A stretch of DNA of 64,000 nt from Acanthococcus lagerstroemiae. Its lineage: Eukaryota; Arthropoda; Insecta; Hemiptera; Eriococcidae. Below, piece by piece: positions 54,241 through 64,000 of this stretch. The stretch lies in NCBI GenBank assembly GCA_031841125.1, contig CM063112.1:18006603-18070602 (forward strand), read 5' to 3'. The translations under genes and the position numbers were made by a program. Position 1 is the first letter of the stretch, and each line of letters begins with the position of its first letter. A model generated the notes under the pieces. The model saw nothing but the letters and a program-made list of their open reading frames with translations. It made no database searches and was not told the DNA's origin.

Positions 54241-54860
54241 AGATCATGGACTTGTTATCTTTTGGATATTTTTGATGTGCAGATCACGTTTTTATGATCC
54301 ATTTAATCTCAGGTCAATTTAGAAACTGGAAAATACCTCGAAAGTTCAATTTAGAAATCAAAAAATATCTAATCTTTTGGTGATCTTAGATCATAACTTT
54401 TTTCATTTAAATGTATGATCTTGTCCATGTCCATCTTTGATTACAACTGACTAATTTCGACCATATTCGAAAAATATTTGCCACTAAAAAACAAAATTGA
54501 ATAGAACTGACCAATATCTGAACCGCATAATTTATCAAAGCAACCAAAATTGACCGTAAACGACTTAAATAAACCGAATCTGATTGAAATTGATGAAACA
54601 TTGCTTAAATTAACTAAATCTGATTAAAATCGATGAAACGCCAGAAAACCAACTAAATTTGTCTAAATATGACCAAATTATGACCAAATCTGTCTAACGT
54701 CAACTAAGTCAACCCAAACAGAAAACAATAGAGAATGATTTCGAATTTTTTATATCAAACAAATCAACCCATGTGTGTGAGCGATATTGGCCAAAGATTG
54801 ACTATAGAGATCAAATCTAGCCATGATTAACTAAATTCGACTAATATTTACGAAATATGC
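54240..54860. repeat. Degenerate tandem words (CTGACCAAAT / GACTAAATCTG)
   Basis: From about 54410 variants of AACTGACCAA, TTAACTAAATCTGATTAAAA, ATGACCAAATTATGACC and CGACTAATATTTACG recur. A further patch lies at 55738-55810, so the next element may be inserted in the middle of this repeat. Confidence 0.45.
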
Positions 54861-54861
54861 A

Positions 54862-55683
54862 GGGTGTCTGTGGGTGCTGAAAAGTGCTGAAATTTACAAA
54901 AAAATTTGGAAAGTCTTTCAATTTTGTTTAAAATTATTTAGATGATAACCAATCTTGTATAGCTGCGGTAAATCTTCAGTTGTTGTTTCTTCCAAAATGG
55001 AAGGCGTTTCGTCTACATACGTCCAGGTGCTCCCAACATCGCTTCAATTTCACGCGGAATCCTTTTAAATTGTTCTTCATACGTTCATCTTTTTTACTAT
55101 GTTCGATCGCCAAATTGCGAACTTTTGTTTAAGCAAACATTCTTGGGTAATCAAACATACTTTTCCATTTTCTCCAATTTCCTTTTCTAATTTTCTTCGA
55201 TCAGTTTAGTTATATAATATCTCAGGAGCAGCATCCATTTCTAACTCGTGTTCTATTTGAACTTCTGCCTCCTGTTTTTCGAGTTCCTTTATGGCTCTTC
55301 TCACTGATTGCTTTACCCTTGGTATCTCTAAGTAGATCGATAATTGTTCGATGGTTTTCTGGTATATCGTGCTCGTGGATTACGAAATTCTCAATACATT
55401 AACGAAAACAACTTCAGACCTTTTTAATAATGTAATGGCAGGAAACGACAAACCCCTTATTTTTGTAAGAATTCTCAAAAATATATATTTTTTTTATTCC
55501 TATGATTGATCATTAAAAAATGTAGCGCAGAATCTATATTCACAAGGAGGGAGTAAAGGGGATAAAATTATTGGGAAAAAAATTTGCACACTCGGAGAAA
55601 AGATGGAAAATATGCCGACTGCAGTCCTACAAAGGGTCCTGGAGAAGTACTTTATTTATACTTTTCAATTTCTGTAGACACCC
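54862..55683. mobile_element. Inverted-end element in the CTGACCAAAT repeat
   Basis: CAGGGTGTCTGTGGG at left and CTGTAGACACCCTG at right form short inverted ends around 820 bases. The degenerate repeat continues on both sides. No transposase was recognised and no duplication of 8 bases found. Confidence 0.45.
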
Positions 55684-55883
55684 TGAGATGTCCAGAAATA
55701 TTCTGAACTAAAGATGATATCAACCCCGGAAAATAACAAACGACAATAATGACCAAATCCGATCAAATAAAACCAAAATTTCCTAAAACTGACCAAATAC
55801 CTATAGTTGAATGAAAAAGGCACTAGCAACAAGGCCCCGATGTAAGACAAGTCTAACCCTGGCGTCTCGCCTTCGGTTTCAAA

Positions 55884-56020
55884 TTTTCATCCTGTTAATG
55901 GGCTTGTGTGTTTCTTGTTTCAAACGGCGCAGTAAAAGTAAGTTCCACGGTTTGCCGAAAATTTTAACCAGTAAAAAGAGCGAATAATTACGTTTTTTAA
56001 AGGAAGAACTTCAATACGAT
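55884..56020 (+). pseudogene. 137-bp duplicated piece of the 47721 membrane-protein gene
   Basis: Matches 47989-48125 base for base except a few substitutions. It covers the end of the transmembrane exon (CATCCTGTTAATGGGCTTG), the donor AAAAGTAAGTT, the whole intron and the start of the last exon. The acceptor has changed from TTTTTTAGGAAG to TTTTTAAAGGAAG. It joins RTE linker sequence directly at 56021. The intron shows the copy was made from DNA or unspliced RNA. Confidence 0.85.
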
Positions 56021-56794
56021 ACAGGTACGACGAATATAGGGAAAGGTTCAAAGAAATTACTGAAAGGAGACCAAAAAAAAAAAAAAAATGAAAACTCAGT
56101 CCAAGAAAAAAATATCACAGGAGAAGCAATTAAAGAAAGTAACAACGAATATGGGGGGGGGGGGGAGGGAAAAAGAAATAGCGGATGATAAACTAACAAA
56201 AAACACGAAGGAGATAGTCGAAGAAAGGGAGCAACTGCAAAAGAAAAAATTTTTGACACCAACGGAGAAAATAAAATTGATAGAATTGAAGTAACCAGCC
56301 CGACCACAAATTCGTAATGACATAAGAACATTTGATGCAGAGAAAGTGGAAAGCAGTTTTAGAGACAATGAATCTAGGTATAAGAATTGCAGCAAAAGAA
56401 CTGAGCAAAGGGAGAAAGTTGGTATTTACGCACTTAAAAAAACTAAAAAAAAAAAAAAAATAGCTCCAGGCTCCGATAAAATCGGCAATGAAACGCTGAA
56501 AATACTCATGGGAATATTAATCACCCCACTAACGGAACTATTCAATCAAATATTAGAAAAAGAAGAGATGCCAAAACAATGGGAAACAGGGGAAATAATT
56601 TTAGTTCATAAGAAAAGAGATAGAAAAAGCATAGCAAATTACAGACCAATATGTTTAATACAAGGTTTGAGTAAACTTTTTTTCAACCATTATCAAAAAT
56701 CTTTTATGTACAATCAACTAGATACAAATCAGAGTCGAGAACAAGCGGGCTTCCGCAAAAATTACTCAACAATAGACCAAATGTTCATTTGCAC
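56021..56794 (+). pseudogene. RTE-type linker and RT fingers, copy 2
   Basis: From ACAGGTACGACGAATATAGG it follows 50054 onward, then reads APGSDKIGNETLKILMGI, PKQWETGEIILVHKKRDRKS, ANYRPICLIQGLSKLFFN and REQAGFRKNYSTIDQMF. The 163-codon frame 56346-56837 is the best-preserved RT stretch here. Repeat A interrupts it at 56795. Confidence 0.8.
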
Positions 56795-57090
56795 TGCAAG
56801 CGCGAACGAGTCGCCCTCAACAAGTTTAGGCACGTGAAAAAAAACTTTAAAAAGGAACGACTGAAACTCTACACATTTTAGAAAAATGTATCAGATTGAA
56901 ATAAAAATGGTCTCAATGGAAGGGAAATTTTATGAACTATAACTTTTGATCTATTCATTTTTTCGATAAACGCTTTCATTTTCATAATATTCTAAGATTT
57001 CTTCATACGCCTGTGAATGAAATATTCCCCTCGATCAGGGTTACAAGGTAAACGACATCAGCGCGCCACCGCTTTGAGTAGCCCGAATAG
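56795..57090. repeat. Repeat family A inserted in the RT
   Basis: CTGCAAGCGCGAACGAGTCG through GATCAGGGTTACAAGGTAAA and GCGCGCCACCGCTTTGAGTA, as at 27820-28105. The RT continues on the other side. Confidence 0.7.
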
Positions 57091-57490
57091 TTAATCAGTT
57101 AATTGAAAAAGCCAATGAATACAATCGGGAAATGCATCTTATGTTTATAGATTTAAACAAAGCCTTTGATTCAGTTCAGCACAACTTTTTAGGGAAAGGT
57201 ATGAGAAAATAAGGGGTTGAAGCAAAATGGACAAGTATAGTCAAAAAAATGTACGAAAATGCGAAAGCCTACATAAAAATGGACAAAAAGGGACGGGAAT
57301 TAGCAATTCAAAGGGGAATACGTCAAGGTGATCCATTATCCTCTCGAACTTAATTGCATCGTAGAACAGATTTTTAGCAACCTAAACTGGAAACAACGGG
57401 GAGTAAAAATAGATAGGGACAGGCTGACAAACTTAAGATTTGCGGATGATATTGTAAGGTACTGGAGGGTAATTACGCCATGCTAAGCGG
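57091..57490 (+). pseudogene. RTE-type RT palm segment
   Basis: NQLIEKANEYNREMHLMF, IDLNKAFDSVQH, LAIQRGIRQGDPLSS and LTNLRFADDIV (FADD at 57439-57450) are RT palm motifs in order. One stop and two frameshifts are present. It continues 56021-56794. Confidence 0.8.
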
Positions 57491-57494
57491 GACT

Positions 57495-58600
57495 TGATAT
57501 ATCACGCAGTCTAACGACTTCACAGTGAATTTAAATAACACATCTCACAGAGGAACTCAAGTAGGACAATATAATAGCCTTTGAACGAAGGATAGACCTC
57601 ATGATGGGCACTCAGGGCCGATTTGCGAAAGAGAAGCAATAGAGAGGAAAAGATGGAAGGGATGTGTAGAAGAATTCGTCCAGAAATGGGCCAATATTGG
57701 GGGAATAGAGTCCGACAAGAGTTGAATATAAGAGATTTTACTAACCAATATGCTGTAAAATAAAACAAATCTCCCCCCCCCCCTTTAAGAAAATCCTGGA
57801 TCCGCCTATGACGTAGGAAGTAAGAAGTAACCATTTACGGAATGAGGTGCCTCTTTAGGATAGATGACTTCATCAAATTCAAAACAAAACCTTGATTGAA
57901 AATTGGAAAATCGAAAAACGTACAACGAAATCAACAGAATCTTCACAGCATTACGCATCTCAAGTCATGGAACATGCTCGTGAATAATGTTAGGACGAAT
58001 GTAGGTACATATTATAAACGAAATTATTCACTCATACTTGCAAACTTATCTACTTTCTGAACTGAGAATAACAGTACAGAGTAAATGAAAATTTCGAATT
58101 GCTGCCTCATAAAATTATGTGGAGGAGGTATACGAGTATGGATGTGAAATCAGTAGGGAATACTAAATCACTGCTTCAAAGCCTTTAGATTGTAATAGGA
58201 GAAGGAAAACTCCGACAGATAAACCCTAACGAAAGCAAGGGGGACTACCATCATTCTAGTGGATGACATCTTAAGGATTTTTTTCTCTTCTTATCATGTA
58301 TTTGGAACTTCAAAATGATTGATACCGCTTAAAATATAGTTGAAAATGCTGACACAACTATAAACTTGAAGCCCCTCTTCTTTGTTTGCAGATCGAGTTC
58401 ATATTTTAAATGATTTTTTCTTTAAGGAAGGTCTAATTCAACTAGTAAATGTCAAATTTTTTCGTGGATGACACAGTCAAAAAAGATATGCTTAGTATAA
58501 TTGTTTTATTCAAAATAAAGCATTTTTTTACTACTTAAAAGTTGGACACTTATGGACACAATTGAATACCACAGTACCCAAGAATTATTTCTCGGGATAG
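57495..58600. other. No gene recognised
   Basis: Decayed sequence with a C10 run near 57775 and TCCTGGATCCGCCTATGACG, a hAT-style end. Nothing coding is supported. The left end of the following pogo-type element may lie here, but no TIR was found. Confidence 0.4.
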
Positions 58601-58619
58601 CTTATCTCCATTGGGTCAT

Positions 58620-59560
58620 CTAGTTCTTCACTATCGGATGAATCTTCATTTTGAAAAAGTCGTCTTCGTTGTTTTTCCTCAACTGTCTCTTTTTCTTGTC
58701 ATTTTTCTTCTTTCCAGCCACTCCAGATTTCACCTTATCCATCTCCACCGAAGTAGGTAGGTTTCTTTTCTCGAACATTTTCTCTCTCTCTTCCTTCTTC
58801 AGAGCCTTTTGCTTTAAGTCTCTTCTTTCTCTTCTTCTTTTTTCTTATTTAGTTTTTCCCTTTCCATTTTCCGTTCTAATTGCGTTCCTTTTTTTCTAGT
58901 TTCATTTTGGCCTGCTCTTGCCAGGCTTCTGAAGGTCATCACAAACGCGGAATGCGCTCTTGTTTTCTGTTAGTTTTCTGCTTTTTTCGATCGGTTTTGG
59001 CCATTGTAAGAATTTTTCTCCAGGCAAGGAGAGAAATTAAACGTTGCACAGGAATGAGGTAAAAACCCGATGTCGGTTTTTATAGGTATCCAGTTGCCTG
59101 AGAGGTAGGAGAAGGTCCAATCTAGAAGTTTACAAACAAATTATGTAATAGCAAAGAAATTTCATCTTTCAGATTAACAAAGATATGTAGTATTCATTTT
59201 TCTTACCTGTTTTTTATCACAAATTTTCTCCACAGGGCTGAGACTGCGTCAGGTAAGAGTTAATATCTCAACTGATCACTTGTATTTGGGAATCTTCTTT
59301 GGGCGCACTTGGTAATCCAAGTGACTAAATCTTCTTCTACCTTTGAGGGAGTAATCTAGGATCCGGGTCCATTGAGTCTTCTGCATACTTTCTTTCACTC
59401 TCAGCTTTCAACGTTGATGGGGATATATCATGCTGTTTTGCTGCAGTTGAAACCTTCATGCCTCTCCTCACATCAAGAAAATGCCTTTTCCATCCAACTT
59501 GGTGAATAGTTTCTTCGCGGTCTCTTCTTTAACACCTGTTGAAAGAGCACGCAGTCGTAT
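58620..59560 (-). pseudogene. pogo-type transposase remnant, core deleted
   Basis: On the minus strand a segment after acceptor TTTCAACAG (about 59540) reads NYSPSWMEKAFS. After a frameshift it gives MKVSTAAKQHDISPSTLK and then EDLVTWITKCAQRRFPNTSD, the Psq-type HTH and following CENPB-like start of pogo/jerky transposases. At 58980-58620 a lysine-rich frame (ERKMEREKLNKKKEEEKEE, GKKKNDKKKRQLRKNNEDD) looks like the C-terminal tail. The DDE core between them is missing. Confidence 0.65.
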
Positions 59561-59829
59561 TATTACTATATTCCAGCTTGTAATACTATTCAGTAATTTT
59601 CTTTTAAATAAACATCAGCAATCACTTGTGACATCAACTAAAAATTGCATAATTTCATTTTCTAATGGCTGCCACTTATTATTTTCGGCTATTTTTATAA
59701 ACTAACTACCTACTTTTCAAGTACATCAGCAATTCGACCACATCTGTACTATTAATTTCATACAATTTAATGATGCATTTCTGTTAAATTTGAATTTACA
59801 ATTTGATATGTTCTGTAAATCGACTTACT

Positions 59830-59970
59830 TTGGCGTTTCTGTCAGAATCTTCTTCAAGTTTAAGAACATTGAACTATGCTACCAACTGAGCAGCTGCACA
59901 TAAGGGCCCTTGTCGAGCAGGGGTTCTTTTTGCGGAGATGCTGATTTTCGAATTCTCCATGTTCTACTTT
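59830..59970 (-). pseudogene. Possible 5' exon of the pogo-type gene
   Basis: MENSKISISAKRTPARQGPL starts at an ATG near 59965. The same frame, broken by one TAG, reaches KLEEDSDRNAK before donor GTAAGTCG at about 59832. An exon ending at a consensus donor upstream of the HTH segment fits one transcript, but the peptide itself is not diagnostic. Confidence 0.3.
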
Positions 59971-60074
59971 ATTAGGAAACCCCCACTGTACCAACATATG
60001 ATATTCAGCGAAATTGGCGCCAATAAATGATACAAACGTATTGTATTAACATCGATTCTATGCTGAAATGTGTA

Positions 60075-60690
60075 GGGGAGAGTGGGGAGGATTCAGATAG
60101 TTTTTGCATATTGACGTTTTACTTGGAAACTATGAGATTTTGTGGCAATTACACCCCACCATCGTAATTTTTGGACTTTTTTACATCTAAAACAATTTTT
60201 GTTTCCCATTTTCATCTTCATTATCGCACCATGATAATTAATTTTCAAAAACTCGTGTTTTTTTTTCTGAAACCTGACACGGAGGGGGGTGACTATTCGG
60301 ACAAGTTATGGGGAGGATTCGGACACGACATAAAATCCCATAAAAATTGACGGAAATATACACAAACGCAAATGTATTATTTAATTACGAAAATGAAACT
60401 TCGTGAACAACATAAAAACCATTCAAACGATTAATTACCAACAAAATATCGTTTAATATCGATTTTATCGCCGAGTCTTTTTGTCATCATTAACCTTGTC
60501 AAGTTTTTCAATAATATCAGAAAAAGGCACAAACGAGGTATCTGGTACGTCCGAGATATAAAAAAGATCAGGCACCTACCAAAGAAAAAAACAACCCACA
60601 CACCGGCACTTCTCATCACTTCTCATCACATCGAGATCACAGAAAAATCAGTGAGAACACCATTTGTCCGAATGCTCCCAACCTATCATT
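60075..60690. mobile_element. Inverted-end sequence, GGGGAGGATTCGGACA type
   Basis: GTGGGGAGGATTCAGATA (about 60084) and internal GGGGAGGATTCGGACACG (about 60310) pair with CATTTGTCCGAATGCTCCCA (60662). This may be the 5' end region of the pogo-type element or a MITE derived from it. Confidence 0.5.
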
Positions 60691-60699
60691 TTCATGAAC

Positions 60700-61295
60700 T
60701 TTTTTTTACATGAAGCGACACTCACTCAGCCGAGACGATTAAAATTGCTTACTTACTTATTTCCGAAAATCCAACCTACCTAACACAAATCAATAATTAT
60801 CGACCTGATATCGATCTGTTTTGTTATCAGTAAAAACTGCACCATCTTTAGCCCATTCCATTCCTAGCATGATCCCTCGTTGCCGATCTTAGAATGGTTG
60901 GAAGAAATAAAAATTTCCACGGAAATTTCTACCAACAACATGAACACACTCTGTTATCAATTCAGTGAAATAATACTGAAGATTTGGTTCAAAGAAACAG
61001 TAATGAGAAAAAAAAGATTGTAAGGGACTCGTATCCGATCCAGTTATGGTCAATCAAGACAATCAAATGTGGTCGCCTTAGTGTGGACGTATCGTCAAAT
61101 TAAACGGAGTCAATCAACTCCATTTCACATAATGTGGACGCATCTTAAGAAAAACCAACTAACCTCGCTATTAGAGGAGGGTCGGCAAGGAAGCACGCAT
61201 TTTGATTCTGGACAAAGAAAAATAGGGGGCATGGAAAAATTGATAAATAATTCGACTTGATTCTACCCTTTAAAAAAAAAGTATATATGAAAGAA
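60700..61295. other. No gene recognised
   Basis: Unassigned AT-rich sequence. A 63-codon frame at 61069-61260 has no support. Confidence 0.5.
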
Positions 61296-61299
61296 GAAT

Positions 61300-61450
61300 G
61301 ATTGCAAGAAGCTCGTTGCCGACCCTAAGAATAATACCTAATATACTGGATTGTAAGACATACCCACAAGCGGACGTAAATAGTGACCTCCATTTAGTAG
61401 TAAAGAAATGTAGATTTGCCGAATTTAAGAACTGGAATGACACACGTATA
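61300..61450 (+). pseudogene. Non-LTR retrotransposon fragment after the endonuclease domain
   Basis: One frame reads ILDCKTYPQADVNSDLHLVV then KKCRFAEF, the conserved R-xP-ADV-SDH-LV-AK block at the end of RTE-type endonucleases (here SDL instead of SDH, losing the catalytic His). Confidence 0.6.
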
Positions 61451-61973
61451 GGTATTTAAGATTTCGCCTTTCTGGTCACTTCTGAATGTAAGTTAGAACT
61501 TCAAATACTTAGGTACCTATATTAACTGTGTTACATAGAAAATATGAATTCAAGGGACTGGGTTGGGAAATGGGGCAATTTCAAAACACATATACAGGTA
61601 GATAATATATCTATCAGCTTCAGTTGTTGCGAACCGAGGAAATTAAGCAAAATACAGGCTTAATGCAGATCGCGAATTTCAATGATTACTGTTGATAATA
61701 TCTCACAGTAACGTATAGATGGTGGTAGGTTATATTTTCAGATAATTCAATGCGAATACTTTAGAGGAGCAATGATATTTAATTCAAAACTAACAAACTT
61801 CGAATATAAGCCTAGTCCACCAAATGCATTGTTGATCGTCATTAGAATCTAAATTGAATAACCTTTACTCCATAAAATGCGTTGTCAATCGTCGCTATAA
61901 TCTCAACTGAAAACTCTTATTCTATGAAATGCATTGTCAACCTTCATTATAACCTGAACTGATATAGTTTCAG

Positions 61974-63322
61974 CCGGATCAGTTTCAAAACACCGCAGTT
62001 CAACCATAAGTGTTGCATCCGAAGAATCTTCAAAATTATGGTTTCCTTTGGTATGTATTTTGTTCATCCTAGACGCAGTTTGTTTTACTCGCAGTGGGTC
62101 AACTAATCACATTGCAACAATTCAGACATCAAATGAGCTACTATTCTTCAATAATATCCAACTGGATTTTTTGTGTATAGACCGTACATAAGCGATTCAT
62201 TCAGAAACATAAGCAAGTTGAACCTGCAACTACTGTTCATTTGTACATCAAATTTGTGCCCAGTGATGAAGAAACAAATCAGCGTGGAAAACTTCATATA
62301 TCTGTTAAGGTCTGTAAATGATAATATCTAGTTCAGTGTAGGTATTTACTAAAAAATCCAATAGAAATTGAGATACCTGACAAAGCGTGAAAATAATTTT
62401 TGGAGGGGTGATGATAAAACGCCAACTGATTAACTAAATTCGGCCAACTTTGAACTCAAATTTCAATTGTAAAAAAACAAAAAATAGTGATTCTGGTTCA
62501 AGTACCACTAATTCAGGCCAAAGATATTTTTCAGGAGGAATAAACTGTATCTTTGTCCCCGCCCTCTCATATCTACGTCTCTGATACCTGGACATAAAAC
62601 ACCAGTCACTTCTATCTACATAATAAAAACCAAAGTTCTGTAAATCGGTACGTAAAGTCGCTCACCCAAAACGTTTGGAGTTCGCCTTTGTAATTTGCAA
62701 TGCACAAAATATATGGGACAAATATTTATTTCCCTCGAATCGTGCATTCAGGGGTATAACTAGTTTCTAGCAAGGGAGGCAAACCAAATTCTTCAACAGC
62801 TATTAGGTTTTAGGAAGAAGTAACAATAAATTTTCCAGCCAGAGGAGGAGGTCGCAATAGATGTCTCTTTTATCAGGGAGAAAACGATGATCAGAGGGGC
62901 AATGCCTCCTTTAGCACTCGCCCCTTTTTATTAGGCCCTGCGAACATCACATAGGTCAATAAGTCTAATCAAGGCAGCGCAAATGCGGTTCTGTTGTTAA
63001 GCTAGTCCAATAATTATTCATTACCTGTGGTATACTTAATAACTAGAAATCTCCGATAATAATGTAATGGCAACATCATAATAATTCTTACAAATTACAA
63101 ATTTTTCCACTTGTTATTCAGAATATTGCCTCACTGCCAACCAAAGACTACCCACGGTACACAGAGGCGTACCTCATCATCCAACTCATAAATATCCAAC
63201 GGAGTATCAAAGGTCGAACTGAAAATGTGATTTGTGAAAATCGTACTCGCAATTTCAGAAATACTCGTGATATTGACGTCGATGAGCATTTTGTGGTTGA
63301 TACTAAAAAGAACGATTGGAAG
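61974..63322 (+). CDS. C2-domain-like protein gene, three exons of a longer gene
   Basis: Exons 61974-62050 (77), 62181-62309 (129) and 63122-63322 (201) have acceptors TTTCAG, GTATAG and ATTCAG, donors GTATGT, GTCTGT and GTAGGT, and match in phase. Exon 1 is Ser-rich (SVSKHRSSTISVASEESSK). Exon 2 ends VHLYIKFVPSDEE then RGKLHISVK; exon 3 reads NIASLPTKDYPRYTEAYLII and ends TKKNDWK. The GKLHISV-(K)NLxx---(D)AY--I--L pattern is that of a C2 domain as in synaptotagmin-like proteins. The calcium-binding Asp of DPY is Glu here (TEAY), so calcium binding is doubtful. Upstream and downstream exons are missing. Confidence 0.7.
62748..62940. mobile_element. Probable hAT-like insertion in intron 2
   Basis: CAGGGGTATAACTAG at left and TTATTAGGCCCTG at right give short inverted ends. 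The flanks CGTGCATT and CGAACATC agree at five of eight bases. It lies wholly inside the 812-base intron of the C2-like gene. Confidence 0.45.
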
Positions 63323-63607
63323 GTAGGTGAATTCTTCTCCAATAATGTGAGGAGTTACCTGAGTTTAGTTTGACCAGATATCTCAACATTACTGAAGTGA
63401 AAAGGAAGGACAGATGAGGAAAATAGACGGATTTTGACAGGTTCGCTCGGTAAAAGGATAACGTATTGTTTAGTTACTGCACTTCAAAGTAACGCAATAG
63501 GTGTACTGGCATGTACATAGGAAAGTTTATTATAAAGAGGTAAAGTACTTGAATTGGCGCCCAACATCGAACACCAATAATTTACATGGCTTTATCGCTG
63601 CCATTAC

Positions 63608-63937
63608 TCAGGGCTGTATACCAACACACATAGACGGTATGGATTCCTTCTTTCTGTCGATCTTCAATATATTACCTTCTTCCAGTTCATGTAGAAGTAA
63701 GTATGCCTTGTTCCAGCTTACATGTGGATATGCGTTGAAGAGCTCGATAACAACCTCGGTAACTCCTCCAGCCACACTGAAATATTGCATTCAAACAGAA
63801 CAAATTTAATTTCAAAACCAACGTATCTGACTCTAGAACTGGAAACTAGTACTTACAGCATTCGACCAAGACATATACACAAAACCATCCGAGTTAGCCT
63901 CAGCTGAAATTTTACTGTCGCGCAAGTATAAAGAAAT
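63608..63937 (-). CDS. Last exons of a gene convergent with the C2-like gene, unidentified
   Basis: Exon 63937-63857 (81 bases, 27 codons, acceptor TTGCAG, consensus donor GTAAGT) reads LRDSKISAEANSDGFVYMSW. After a 79-base intron the next exon starts at 63776 after ATTTCAG and reads VAGGVTEVVIELFNAYPHV, SWNKAYLLLHELEEGNILK, ending VGIQP and TGA at 63608. Both look coding. The phase of the first frame does not join the second: a different frame of exon 1, an unseen exon or a frameshift is needed. The family is not recognised. Confidence 0.55.
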
Positions 63938-64000
63938 CTGCAATCATCGTCAAGGCATCGAGGTTACCAGTCAGTTGAAGCAAACACCAAAGGTAGCTTT
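63938..64000. other. Window edge
   Basis: Intron or upstream sequence of the minus-strand gene; cut by the window. Confidence 0.5.

Noticed and set aside
58651..59062. Plus-strand hydrophobic frames considered as membrane proteins
   Set aside because: They are the complement of the lysine-rich tail of the minus-strand pogo-type transposase remnant.

Overview
The window reads as nuclear DNA of an arthropod, most likely an insect. It is AT-rich, has no bacterial-style operons, and the genes I can support are small exons with GT-AG introns of roughly 35-130 bases (one of about 800). The rest is mostly mobile DNA: RTE-type and jockey/CR1-type non-LTR retrotransposons, hAT elements with 8-bp target duplications, pogo/jerky-type DDE transposase remnants, Tc1-like TA-flanked palindromes, a Helitron array and several satellites. 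An order within the insects cannot be fixed from the sequence; a hemipteran is a guess. No rRNA or standard tRNA gene and no CRISPR was seen.

Layout. 1-4200 is mostly unassigned, with one TA-flanked palindrome and one possible 3' terminal exon. 4204-9114 is a head-to-tail Helitron array. 9115-18000 is mostly unassigned, with another MITE, a small spliced gene fragment at 13654-13896 and weaker exon candidates. 18380-20357 (minus) holds a pogo-type DDE fragment and a broken spliced gene that joins a 21-residue basic repeat to a ubiquitin-specific-protease (USP) domain. 20560-21318 is extreme AT sequence and microsatellite. 22629-25134 (minus) holds two host-like genes; the second has a complete four-exon model and a perfect palindrome with two TATCGATA (DRE-like) motifs just upstream. 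25511-31340 is nested repeats, a degenerate NTCA satellite and a hAT transposase C-terminus. 32520-36740 is a jockey/CR1-type element split by an 818-bp foldback element and several MITEs. 37965-39500 is a satellite of about 131 bp interrupted by a hAT insertion. 39590-45840 is one RTE-type retroelement interrupted by a composite hAT. 47721-48283 is a host-like single-pass membrane protein gene. 48630-57480 is a chain of RTE fragments, one carrying a 137-bp copy of the membrane-protein gene. 58620-60690 is a pogo-type element remnant. 61974-63937 holds a C2-domain-like gene (+) and a convergent gene end (-).

How it fits together. Real genes are sparse, and most were found by matching exon phase across GT-AG sites rather than from long open frames. 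The transposon layers are nested, so relative ages can be read: RTE first, then hAT inside it, then another element inside that. The strongest items for follow-up are the Helitron array, the foldback element, the composite hAT, the captured exon-intron-exon cassette in the RTE, and the DRE palindrome in front of the coiled-coil gene. All identifications are from reading the sequence; no database search was possible.
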